From positions 4,574,501 to 4,638,500 of the forward strand of contig NZ_CP114286.1 in the NCBI RefSeq assembly GCF_027111275.1: a DNA stretch of 64,000 nucleotides, written 5' to 3'. The DNA comes from Flavobacterium luteolum. Lineage in GTDB: Bacteria; Bacteroidota; Bacteroidia; Flavobacteriales; Flavobacteriaceae. The position numbers and the translations under genes were made by a program. The notes beneath the pieces are model-generated. The model worked only from the letters and a program-made list of their open reading frames with translations, searched no databases and had not been told where the DNA came from. This document shows, one piece after another, positions 52,020-60,453 of this stretch (position 1 is its first letter; each line of letters starts with the position of its first letter).

Positions 52020-52700
52020 TTATATATTTATCGTGCTGTTTATTTTAGGGAGAAATAATTGAAGCGAAGCACCTTTAAACGCGTCTAAAGCTTTTTGATG
52101 ATCCATTACAATAAAACCAAAAGTATCATAATGAACGCCTAAAATTTTATTGACACCAACAAGTTTTGAAGCTTCAATAGCTTCTTCGATTCCCATTGTG
52201 AGTCCGTCGCCAATAGGAAAAACAGCAAAGTCAAGTTTTGTAAACTTAGGAATAAGCTGCATGTCTAAGGTTAGAGCGGTATCACCGCTGTAATAGAAAT
52301 TGCCATCGGCAGTTGTAAGCACAAAACCACAGGCAATTCCGCCATAAGAACCATCCATAAAACTGCTTGGATGCTGTGCTACGACACATTTTACAGTTCC
52401 GAAATCAAAATCAAATTTACCGCCTGGATTTATGGGATGCGCATTTTCGATTCCGTTTTTCAATAGCCAATTATAGATTTCGAAATTCCCGAGCACTTTT
52501 GCTCCCGTATTTTTAGCAATTCGTTCCACATCTAGAATATGGTCATAATGCGCATGAGAAATAAAAATATAATCTGCTTTTATGGCATCAACATCAACCT
52601 CTTTGGCTAATTCGTTTGGTGTAATAAAAGGATCAAAAAGAAGGTGTTTTCCGTTGGCATAAACAGAAAAACACGAATGTCCGTAGTAAGTAATTTTCAT
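52020..52700 (-). CDS. UPF0173-type metal-dependent hydrolase (MBL fold)
   Basis: This 226-residue protein has MKITYYGHSCFSVYANGKHLLFDPF, the start typical of UPF0173, the metal-binding HxHxDH as SHAHYDH, the next His in AQHPSSF, Asp in YSGDTALTLDM and a late His in VHYDTFG. ATG 52700 is chosen over 52757 because homologues start here and because the 57 extra bases contain the -24/-12 promoter (52741-52756). The reaction of the family is not established. Confidence 0.92.
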   Translation of the reverse strand: MKITYYGHSCFSVYANGKHLLFDPFITPNELAKEVDVDAIKADYIFISHAHYDHILDVERIAKNTGAKVLGNFEIYNWLLKNGIENAHPINPGGKFDFDFGTVKCVVAQHPSSFMDGSYGGIACGFVLTTADGNFYYSGDTALTLDMQLIPKFTKLDFAVFPIGDGLTMGIEEAIEASKLVGVNKILGVHYDTFGFIVMDHQKALDAFKGASLQLFLPKINSTINI

Positions 52701-52740
52701 GGTAAATAGTTTTAAATCAGTTAATAATGAAGAATATTTT

Positions 52741-52756
52741 TCCAATAAATGTGCCA
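52741..52756 (-). promoter_or_regulatory. Sigma-54 promoter candidate, strong -24 box
   Basis: The minus strand reads TGGCACATTTATTGGA. TGGCAC is a perfect -24 half and TTGG the -12 half at correct spacing, about 40 bp upstream of the ATG. Confidence 0.65.
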
Positions 52757-52804
52757 ATGGGAAAGAGTGTTATAAAAGCAAAAATCATTAAGAAATGCAT
52801 AAAT

Positions 52805-52877
52805 GCTCCAGCGGAGCAAAATATTTATAGAAGAATCCATTTAGCAGTCACAAAAAAGCTCCAGCGGAGCGACATAT
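52805..52877. repeat. Paired GCTCCAGCGGAGC palindromic repeats
   Basis: Two copies of the hairpin GCTCCaGcGGAGC (52805-52817 and 52858-52870), the second followed by GACATAT, lie in the 503-bp gap 52701-53203. The same family occurs at 34412-34470 as GCTCCGGAGGAGCGACATA. Apart from the sigma-54 site nothing else is seen in this gap. Confidence 0.7.
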
Positions 52878-53203
52878 AAAATACTTCTTATTTCTTGTTT
52901 TGATAAAAAACGAAAGGCTATGATTTTCCATAAATTAAAATAGCACTTGTAAAATAAAATCTTTATCTTTAACTAGTTGGTATATCGGTTTATATGTGTT
53001 TTTTGCTGTTATACTTTTTGTAGCTGTTTAGGTTAAGAACCCCATATTTTCGTACACAGTAATTCTAAATACATTCAAACAATTTCAGAATTTATCTGAA
53101 TAATAAGTTTTTATCTCATTTCTATTTTATCCTGTTGTTTTTAATTAAACAGCAAAGAAGTCGCTAGTTAAAAGTAATTTCAATTCATAAGAATATTATA
53201 TAG

Positions 53204-54655
53204 ATGCACGTAAGACTACATTTTCTAAAACCTATTATTTTGTTTTGCTTTTTGTTTGTTTTGAAAACAAAAGCTCAGACTACTTCTCTTGAAGAATGTT
53301 TTTCTATAGCAAAGCAAAATAATATTACCATCAAACAGGCAAAATCTGCATTAAAAACAGGCGAATATAATCTTCAGGCCGAAAAGAAAGGCTATCTGCC
53401 AAAAGTAGATCTCTTATCAAGTTATTCCTATTTAAGCAGTCCGCTAACGATAAACTTGCAAACCGTTAGAGACGGAGTTGTTGAAGGTTCGTCTAAACAA
53501 AGTGTCAACACGGCAAACGAAATCTATCATGAAATTACAGGAGGCAATTTATCTCAGGCTGCACAAGATCGTATTTATAATGCTTCAAAAACGGTCATTG
53601 GCGGTATTTATCCCGATTACAATCCGAGTTTAAGCAAGCAGTCTTATTTTGTTGCTGGAGTGGGAGTTCGTCAGCCTATTTTTCTTGGAAATAAAATAAA
53701 TTCAAGCATAGATCTGGCTCAATCAGTTGCAAATTCAGCGGGAATTGGAGTAGAGATTGCGGGCAAAGAAGTCGATTTTTTAATTGCAATTCAGTATTTA
53801 AGAATATTGTACCTCAACTCTTTAATTAAAAAACAAGAACAAATTGTAAATGCTTTAGATAAAAATAGAAACTACGCCGAAGAATTGGTCAAAAATAAAA
53901 TTCTGCCTCCGTACCAACAAAACTGGACCAATGTGGTTTTAATTCAGGCGCAGAGCCAGTACAATAATATCAAGATGGAAAAACAAAATGCCCATCTCGA
54001 ATTGAATAAACTAATGGGAGTTGACCTTGACACCACAATTGTGATTTCAGATACTTTAAGATATGCGGAAATCAATCTAGAAAAACCTATGAAAGATTAT
54101 TGGCTTACTAACCCGGTTTACAGAATTGCAAACAACAAAATCTCTTATGCAGAAACTGCAGAAAAAATCAGTAAATCTATGGCTTTACCTAATGTTTTTG
54201 CGATAGGTAATTACAATTTGTATCAGAAAGATTTGCCAGTTTCTATTCCCGATTGGTTCGTAGGTTTAGAATTGCAATGGACTTTGTATAACGGGCAGAC
54301 CAATAAAAAGACTTTAGCAGCCAAACAGCTTATTGAAGAAGCCAAGTTAGGAGAGGAGAATTCCAGTCTAATGCTTCAAGTGCAGTCGAGAGTGGCAAAG
54401 AATAAAATGAGTTCGCTGCAAAATGATGTTATGGCTATGGATGCGGCGAGAAAAGAAGCCAATACGACCAGCAGCTTAATTACCAAAAGAATGAACAATC
54501 AGCTTTCATCGCCAAAAGACGTTAATGATGCTTTGCTGGTGGAAACAGAAATAGAAAAAGGGTATTATACCGCTGTTTTAGGATACTACTTAGCATTAGC
54601 TGAATATTTTAATAGTTTAGGAAATCCAAGTCAAATAACGCAATTTATTAAATAG
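53204..54655 (+). CDS. TolC-family outer-membrane efflux protein
   Basis: This 483-residue protein has a signal peptide (ending KTKAQ) and the two OEP repeats (about 25-245 and 290-480), rich in long amphipathic helices. SYFVAGVGVRQPIFLGNK marks the first barrel section and GLELQWTLYNGQTNKKTL the second. No lipobox is present, so it differs from the NodT-type factor at 12456. It is directly followed by the HlyD gene (stop and ATG adjoin) and should be the outer-membrane exit for that exporter. Confidence 0.92.
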   Translation: MHVRLHFLKPIILFCFLFVLKTKAQTTSLEECFSIAKQNNITIKQAKSALKTGEYNLQAEKKGYLPKVDLLSSYSYLSSPLTINLQTVRDGVVEGSSKQSVNTANEIYHEITGGNLSQAAQDRIYNASKTVIGGIYPDYNPSLSKQSYFVAGVGVRQPIFLGNKINSSIDLAQSVANSAGIGVEIAGKEVDFLIAIQYLRILYLNSLIKKQEQIVNALDKNRNYAEELVKNKILPPYQQNWTNVVLIQAQSQYNNIKMEKQNAHLELNKLMGVDLDTTIVISDTLRYAEINLEKPMKDYWLTNPVYRIANNKISYAETAEKISKSMALPNVFAIGNYNLYQKDLPVSIPDWFVGLELQWTLYNGQTNKKTLAAKQLIEEAKLGEENSSLMLQVQSRVAKNKMSSLQNDVMAMDAARKEANTTSSLITKRMNNQLSSPKDVNDALLVETEIEKGYYTAVLGYYLALAEYFNSLGNPSQITQFIK

Positions 54656-55648
54656 ATGAAAGATATATTTAAAAACTACTGGGCGCTGATCATTCCAATC
54701 TTTGTAGTAATAGCAGGACTGATTTTTTTCTTAAAAGACAATAACAAAGAGGACAACAATTTCATAGGAATGGTTGATGCAACAAGTGTTGACGTAGCGG
54801 CCGAATTTCCAGGTAGATTGGATTCGTTGCTTGTAAAACAAGGTGATACCGTAAAAACGGGACAATTGCTGGCTGTACTTCGTTCTAACGAAATAAACGC
54901 CATAAAAGCTCAGGCATTATCGGCCATTGATGCCGCAAAAGGACAGCAGGAACTGCTTACACAAGGAGCAAGACCAGAATTGATAGAAGCGACTTCTAAA
55001 CTATATCAAATTAGTCAGGAGCAATATAAATTGTTTAGCACAACTTACGATCGTATGGAACGTCTGTATAATGAAGATGTGATATCGGGACAGGAAAAAG
55101 ATGTTTTCTATTTTAAATTTCAAGCCGCAAAAAAGGAAATGGAAACCGCTCAGTTAAATCTTCAGATGCTAAAAAACGGAACTCGACCAGAATTACTAAA
55201 AACGGCAAATGCTATTGTAAAACAAGCAGAACAAGCGTATGAACTGACCAAAGCACTTGGCGATAATACAAGAGTTTATGCTCCTGCAGATGGCGTAATT
55301 TCTAACTTGGTTACGCATCAGGGCGAAATTATTTCTATAGGATATCCGATTATGACGATTGAAAAGAAAAACTCCACTATAATTAAATTTAATATCCGAC
55401 AAGACAAATCAAATCTGCTTAAAGTTGGAAGCAAGACAGCGGTTAAAGTTCCCGGTTGCGAACCAGAAACGTTTGATGCCGTTGTGCATTCTATTGCGCC
55501 AACATTAGAATTTGCCAATTGGGTTCCGTCCAAAGATAAAGGAGAATTTGAACTGAGAACTTTTACGATAGAAGTAAAACCCGAAAACCTTGGGCAAATT
55601 AAAGGACTTCGTTCTGGTATGACCGCTTCTTTAATTCTTCCTCAATGA
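54656..55648 (+). CDS. HlyD-family membrane-fusion protein
   Basis: This 330-residue adaptor has an N-terminal membrane anchor (about 9-27), lipoyl half motif VDVAAEFPGRLDSLLVKQGDTVKTGQLL, a helical hairpin (about 85-195) and the returning half DNTRVYAPADGVISNLVTHQGE, then a beta-barrel part. It begins right after the TolC stop codon and its own stop overlaps the next ATG (ATGA). It links the ABC-2 permeases to TolC. Confidence 0.93.
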   Translation: MKDIFKNYWALIIPIFVVIAGLIFFLKDNNKEDNNFIGMVDATSVDVAAEFPGRLDSLLVKQGDTVKTGQLLAVLRSNEINAIKAQALSAIDAAKGQQELLTQGARPELIEATSKLYQISQEQYKLFSTTYDRMERLYNEDVISGQEKDVFYFKFQAAKKEMETAQLNLQMLKNGTRPELLKTANAIVKQAEQAYELTKALGDNTRVYAPADGVISNLVTHQGEIISIGYPIMTIEKKNSTIIKFNIRQDKSNLLKVGSKTAVKVPGCEPETFDAVVHSIAPTLEFANWVPSKDKGEFELRTFTIEVKPENLGQIKGLRSGMTASLILPQ

Positions 55649-56829
55649 TTTTGATGCTGAACATAATTATTAGAGAATGGAAGCGCATTCTAAGTCTAAA
55701 GGTATTTTATTTGGTAATGCTTGTAGTTCCTGTCGCTTTGTTTTTCTTCTATGCTCTTATTTACCAAAAGCAGGATGCCAAAAATTTAGCATTTGCAATT
55801 TGGGACGAAGATCAAAGCGCGATAAGCCGAGAGCTGATTTTTTTATTAGAACAAAAAGAAACGCTTCAAATTACCAGAAGAGTAAGCAGTGAAGCTGAAG
55901 TTAAAAAATTGATTCAAGAAGGGAAAATATTGGGTGCCGTACATTTTCCTGCCAATCTTCAAAAGAATATTTATAGCCGTCATCCGAGCAATGTGACTTT
56001 GTACACCAATGCCGCCGCGCTTGTTCCTGCTAAGTTAGTTTATAAGGCTGTCGCCGAAGTTGTAATTACAGGAAGTACAGGCGTAATTTTACAAAAATTG
56101 GTAAAAACCGGAATGAAAGCTGATCAGGCAATGGCAATTGCAAATCCAATAAGTCTTAAAACCTATCAGCTTTATAACCCAACTTACAATTATCAAGAAT
56201 ATTTGGTTCCTGGATTAATAACAGTCGGAATGCAGATGATTTTGATTATTAGTTCTATGCTGGCTTTAAATTATGAATGGGTTACAGGAACGATGCAAGA
56301 ACTTTACGATTCATCAAAAGGTTCTGTTGTTGCTGTAATTGTCGGAAAAACAATAGCGCATCTTAGCATCAGCTGGATTAATTTTCTCATTATTACAGGA
56401 ATTATTTTTACTTTTTTCGATATTGGGGTTCCCGCAGCCACAGGGAAGTTTTTTGTACTATACACCATGCTTTCTTTGGCATGTATTGGTATCGGAATGT
56501 TTATATCGGCTTTGTTTAAAGACGTTATGCTTTCGGGAGATGTTGCTCTTTTTTATACTTCACCCGCTTTTGTGTTCAGCGGATTTACTTTTCCGAGATG
56601 GGCAATGCCTTGGTACGATCAATATTATGCGCTTATTATGCCTTATACCGCATTTTTAGATGGATTTTTTGAGGTGTATTATATGAATTTACCCTTGAGA
56701 TATGCTCAAGGAGAAATGGCCAAACTCTTATTGTTTTGTCTGGTAATGTATCCGACAGCGATGTTGTTGTTTAAACGTCAATTTAATTCGATTAAAGATG
56801 AAAAAGAAACCGCAACAATCGCTGATTAG
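55645..56829 (+). CDS. ABC-2 type exporter permease
   Basis: This 394-residue permease has one N-terminal helix (about 16-38), a periplasmic domain (about 45-185) and five more helices (about 188-385), the YbhS/YbhR layout. NPTYNYQEYLVPGLITVGMQMILI, in which the second helix starts, and FSGFTFPRWAMPWYDQ are typical. It overlaps HlyD by 4 bp and the next permease by 32 bp. It needs an ATPase partner, none of which is encoded here. Confidence 0.92.
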   Translation: MILMLNIIIREWKRILSLKVFYLVMLVVPVALFFFYALIYQKQDAKNLAFAIWDEDQSAISRELIFLLEQKETLQITRRVSSEAEVKKLIQEGKILGAVHFPANLQKNIYSRHPSNVTLYTNAAALVPAKLVYKAVAEVVITGSTGVILQKLVKTGMKADQAMAIANPISLKTYQLYNPTYNYQEYLVPGLITVGMQMILIISSMLALNYEWVTGTMQELYDSSKGSVVAVIVGKTIAHLSISWINFLIITGIIFTFFDIGVPAATGKFFVLYTMLSLACIGIGMFISALFKDVMLSGDVALFYTSPAFVFSGFTFPRWAMPWYDQYYALIMPYTAFLDGFFEVYYMNLPLRYAQGEMAKLLLFCLVMYPTAMLLFKRQFNSIKDEKETATIAD

Positions 56830-57961
56830 TCTTTTCCTAAGGGAAGCTTCGCAAGTGGTAAAGGATCATAGTTTGCTGCTTACGCTTCTTATTGCTCCTC
56901 TGCTTTATGCCTTTTTTTACGGAAGTATTTATATCAATAAAGAAGAATTTGATGTAAAATTGGCCGTTGTTGATGATGACGGCTCGAGATTATCGCGTTT
57001 GCTGCAGCAAAATATAGACGATTCTCCAATAGTAGAACTCATTCATTTTTCGAATTTGGAACAGGCAAAAGAACAGATGTATCAAGGGAATTGCCAAGGA
57101 TATTTTTATATTCCAGAAGGAACAGAAGCCAATTTATTGAGTTTAAAACAAAGCAATGTGGTATTGGCAATCAATGCAGCGAGATTTCTTCCTTCGAGTG
57201 ATTTGTTATTAAATGTACAGCAGATATGTCTGACCGTTGGAGCAGGAGTGAGACTTCAATATTATCAGAAAAAAGAAGGCATGAGCACTACTATTGCTAT
57301 GGAAAATGTGATGCCTGTAAATTTAGATTATCGCCCTTTGTTTAACGAAAGATCAAGTTATGGCGCATTTTTATTGCCCGGATTGCTGGCCTTGATTTTA
57401 CAGCAGACCTTATTGATTGGCTTATGCGAAAGTGTGGCAGGTGAGCGTCAGCGTTCTCGTTTAGGCGAATGGCTAGGTTCTGGTATTTCTAATGGTATTT
57501 GGGGAAAAGGATTGTTTTATCTCATACTTTTTTCTTCGTATGGTTTTTTCTTTTTAAATGTAAATTATAAACTGCTTAATTTACCTATGAGAGGAAACGG
57601 TTTTGAATTAAGCTTATTATTACTTTTGTTCATAGTAACTTTAATTCCGATGGCTCAGTTTATCGGTTCGCTTTTCAAATCGCAATTGCTTTGTCTGCAG
57701 ATGATGGCTTTCTCCACTTATCCGATTTTCTTGATTACTGGATACAGCTGGCCTTTTGAATCGCTTCCGTTAGCATTGCAGTGGCTGTCTAATCTTTTGC
57801 CTACAACGCCTTTTATTGTTTTGTATACCTCTATTGTGCAGTCTGGGGCAAGTTTATGGGATAATCCGTCTGTTTTGTTGCATCTTATTCTGCTTTTTGC
57901 TTTTTACAGTACGATCTGTTTTATTCGTTTAAAATATCTGAAAAAGAGTTATGAGTTATGA
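56798..57961 (+). CDS. ABC-2 type exporter permease
   Basis: This 387-residue permease has the same helix layout as its upstream neighbour and overlaps it by 32 bp. It includes SYGAFLLPGLLALILQQTLLIGLCES and ITGYSWPFESLPLALQWLSNLLPTTPF. The two presumably form a heterodimer. Its last codons (SYEL-stop) are encoded by the start of a GAGTTAT tandem array, so the natural C-terminus may have been altered by repeat insertion. Confidence 0.92.
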   Translation: MKKKPQQSLISLFLREASQVVKDHSLLLTLLIAPLLYAFFYGSIYINKEEFDVKLAVVDDDGSRLSRLLQQNIDDSPIVELIHFSNLEQAKEQMYQGNCQGYFYIPEGTEANLLSLKQSNVVLAINAARFLPSSDLLLNVQQICLTVGAGVRLQYYQKKEGMSTTIAMENVMPVNLDYRPLFNERSSYGAFLLPGLLALILQQTLLIGLCESVAGERQRSRLGEWLGSGISNGIWGKGLFYLILFSSYGFFFLNVNYKLLNLPMRGNGFELSLLLLLFIVTLIPMAQFIGSLFKSQLLCLQMMAFSTYPIFLITGYSWPFESLPLALQWLSNLLPTTPFIVLYTSIVQSGASLWDNPSVLLHLILLFAFYSTICFIRLKYLKKSYEL

Positions 57962-58011
57962 GTTATGAGTTATGAGTTGTGAGTTGTGAATTGTGAATTG
58001 TGAATTGCGAA
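57946..58011. repeat. GAGTTAT tandem array overlapping gene end
   Basis: Head-to-tail 7-mers run from GAGTTAT into variants GAGTTGT, GAATTGT and GAATTGC. The first copies encode the final residues and stop codon of the ABC-2 permease. The same 7-mer forms the array at 20441-20498. Confidence 0.85.
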
Positions 58012-58094
58012 TGATTCGTAAATCTAATTAATCTGCGAGAGGAAAAATAAACTAGCTTTTAAAGCCTATTTAAATCTTCAGAAAAACAAATAAA

Positions 58095-58136
58095 AAAAGC
58101 TGGAATAAATCGCATTTTACGATTTGCTCCAGCTTT
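58095..58136. terminator. Bidirectional terminator
   Basis: AAAGCTGGA pairs with TCCAGCTTT, and AAATCG with CGATTT inside, giving a long stem between the convergent ABC exporter and asparagine operons. Confidence 0.8.
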
Positions 58137-58161
58137 TGAATTGAGTTAGTTACTTAAATTT

Positions 58162-59355
58162 TTATAACACGACTAACGGAGAAATTACACCAAGCATAAT
58201 TTTGCCAGTATTGTTATTAGATTGTCCCAAGCTTGCTTTCGAATAATCACTATAATCGTACCATCGAGCTACATAAGTGGCAAAAAATTTCAAGTTAAAG
58301 TTTTTAATCGGATAAAACTCTACTGTTGGAATAACGCCCCAAGCGGTACGAATTCGGTTTGAACTCACATTTGGATCAGGGATTTCTTTCCATGAAGCCT
58401 TGCTTACCATTCCGATCACTGTAAGTTTCCACTGTTCATTTAGAGAATATACAGTTCTAAGCCAATGTTCAATATAATATACATTTTCTGCTGCATGATC
58501 TAAAACAGTGTCTGGAATAATATTGCTCACAACTCCTGTTCGATCTAGATCTTCGCTGCTCCATTTGAAATCATATTGAAAAAGCCATTTTTTGGTTCTA
58601 AACTGATTCCCTAATGCTGTATAATACATATTTACAGGTTTTCCATTTTTTGTGGCTTCCTGAAAAATACTGAAACTGTAAATGGTTTTAAATTTTCCAT
58701 CTAAAAAGCTTCCGTTCCAGTTTCCGACGTATGCAGCAGGAAATTTTGCCTCTTCAACATCGGGTACATTTTGATACAGTTCAGAGAAAGTTTTTGTTCT
58801 CGAATTTAAAATCTGACCAGAAAAAACGTGATTGGCATTTAATTTCCAGTTTACCTGAACCCCAGTTAAAAAGTTATCTGAATTATCTACGATATCATTG
58901 TATTGATAGATATCAATCGGATTCATATCAAACTCATAACCACCCCAGTTTGCTGTCATTTTCCCGATAGCAATACTGGTTCTGTTGGATATATTATACC
59001 CAATAAAAGCTAAATCTGTAGAGCTGCTGATGTTATCTGTAGATTGCGGTTCGGTTTCTTTAGTATATCGGTCTCTAAACCTAAAAAATACCTTATCCTT
59101 ATAGACTTTCCCTTTTACTTCCAATCTAAACTGGTTTACTTCAAATTTACTGCCAGTATATTTTCCGTCGTCGACATAGGTATTAAAGCCTAATTGAGTA
59201 TTAAAAATTAAATCAACATTATTGAGCAAATCAACTTTGGTTGCTTTTATCAATGGTGTTTTGTGATTTAAGATGGTATCAGTCTGTTTTTCTTGCTGTG
59301 CATAAGCGCCAGCCACCAGAAAAACGCCCAAAATTATTGAAGTTAAGATACGCAT
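58162..59355 (-). CDS. OprP/OprO-like outer-membrane porin
   Basis: This 397-residue outer-membrane protein has a signal peptide (ending AGAYAQ) and a beta barrel of the phosphate-selective porin O/P type: FRLEVKGKVYKDKVFFRFRDRY, NRTSIAIGKMTANWGGYEFD and INPIDIYQYNDIVDN-like (MNPIDIYQYNDIVD). It lies 20 bp after the asparaginase gene as the last cistron of that operon. The family name is historical; its place in the operon points to uptake of asparagine, aspartate or another small acidic solute. Confidence 0.85.
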   Translation of the reverse strand: MRILTSIILGVFLVAGAYAQQEKQTDTILNHKTPLIKATKVDLLNNVDLIFNTQLGFNTYVDDGKYTGSKFEVNQFRLEVKGKVYKDKVFFRFRDRYTKETEPQSTDNISSSTDLAFIGYNISNRTSIAIGKMTANWGGYEFDMNPIDIYQYNDIVDNSDNFLTGVQVNWKLNANHVFSGQILNSRTKTFSELYQNVPDVEEAKFPAAYVGNWNGSFLDGKFKTIYSFSIFQEATKNGKPVNMYYTALGNQFRTKKWLFQYDFKWSSEDLDRTGVVSNIIPDTVLDHAAENVYYIEHWLRTVYSLNEQWKLTVIGMVSKASWKEIPDPNVSSNRIRTAWGVIPTVEFYPIKNFNLKFFATYVARWYDYSDYSKASLGQSNNNTGKIMLGVISPLVVL

Positions 59356-59375
59356 AGTTTACAATTTCAATTGGT

Positions 59376-60425
59376 TTAATACTCAAAGAAGTATTCTTGG
59401 AGTTTTTTACTGTCAGTAGTTTGTGTAAGTCCCAGCATTAATAGAATCCTCGCTTTTTGCGGAATTAAATCATCTGCGACTATAGTACCAAGCTTTTGAT
59501 CATCGGTTTCATCAAATAAAGTCACCCTTCCTGACGGAACTCTTGAGGCTCTCGCCACAACGATTCCTTTTTTAATTGCTGCTACTGCAGCATCTGAGTT
59601 TACTTTATTAAGATTTCCGTTGCCAAGACCGCCCGTTACAATTCCTTTTACTCCAGAAGCCACATAAGCATTTAATGCAGTTGCAGGAGCATCAGCATAT
59701 AATTCTACAACAGCAACTTCAGGTAAAGAAGTTAAACCTGTAATATCAAACGGGGTATTTTTATTGGCTTTTCGAACTGGGGTTTCATAAAGTGTAACTT
59801 TTCCATCATAAACTTGTCCGATTGGGCCACTATTTGGCGCCGTAAAGGCATTTAAGTGCGTTGTACTAGTTTTTACAGCATTTCTTCCAGTCAAAATGTA
59901 CTCATTAAATACTAGTAAAACACCGCTGTGTTCGGCTTGTTTTGAAGCCGCTAGAGTCACCGCATCATATAAGTTTTTTGGACCGTCTGCGCTTATGGCT
60001 GTTGCCGGACGCATAGAGCCAGTAATAACTACAGGCTTGTCATATCTTACGGTTAACGATAAAAAATAAGCTGTTTCTTCCTGTGTGTCGGTTCCGTGAG
60101 TGATTACAATACCATCAGCTTCATTATTTTTATAAATTTCGTTTATTCTTTTATTAAGCTTAATCCAGATATCTACGGTCATGTCTTGACTTCCTACGTT
60201 TGAAATCTGTTCTCCCGTAATTTCTGCAACTTTTTCAATTCCCGGAACGGCCGCGATCAAATCTTTTATCGGCAATTCTCCCGCTTTATAAGCAGAACGG
60301 TCTGCCGAAGCTCCTTTTCCTGCAATTGTTCCTCCGGTTGCTAGTATCTTGATTCTAGGTAATTTTTGAGCATAAATACCTGTTACTAATAAAACCGATA
60401 ATAATAATGTAGATAAATTTTTCAT
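59376..60425 (-). CDS. ansB: Periplasmic type II L-asparaginase
   Basis: This 349-residue enzyme hydrolyses asparagine to aspartate and ammonia. It has a signal peptide (MKNLSTLLLSVLLVTGIYAQ), catalytic Thr33 in ILATGGTIAGKG and the second signature VITHGTDTQEETAYFL with the Thr-Asp pair. Also present are TGSMRPATAISADGP and the C-terminal region ARILLMLGLTQT. Export to the periplasm means that extracellular asparagine would be deamidated before aspartate enters by AspT. It lies 28 bp downstream of aspD. Confidence 0.95.
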   Translation of the reverse strand: MKNLSTLLLSVLLVTGIYAQKLPRIKILATGGTIAGKGASADRSAYKAGELPIKDLIAAVPGIEKVAEITGEQISNVGSQDMTVDIWIKLNKRINEIYKNNEADGIVITHGTDTQEETAYFLSLTVRYDKPVVITGSMRPATAISADGPKNLYDAVTLAASKQAEHSGVLLVFNEYILTGRNAVKTSTTHLNAFTAPNSGPIGQVYDGKVTLYETPVRKANKNTPFDITGLTSLPEVAVVELYADAPATALNAYVASGVKGIVTGGLGNGNLNKVNSDAAVAAIKKGIVVARASRVPSGRVTLFDETDDQKLGTIVADDLIPQKARILLMLGLTQTTDSKKLQEYFFEY

Positions 60426-60453
60426 AGATCAGATGTGTTTAATTTAACTTTTA

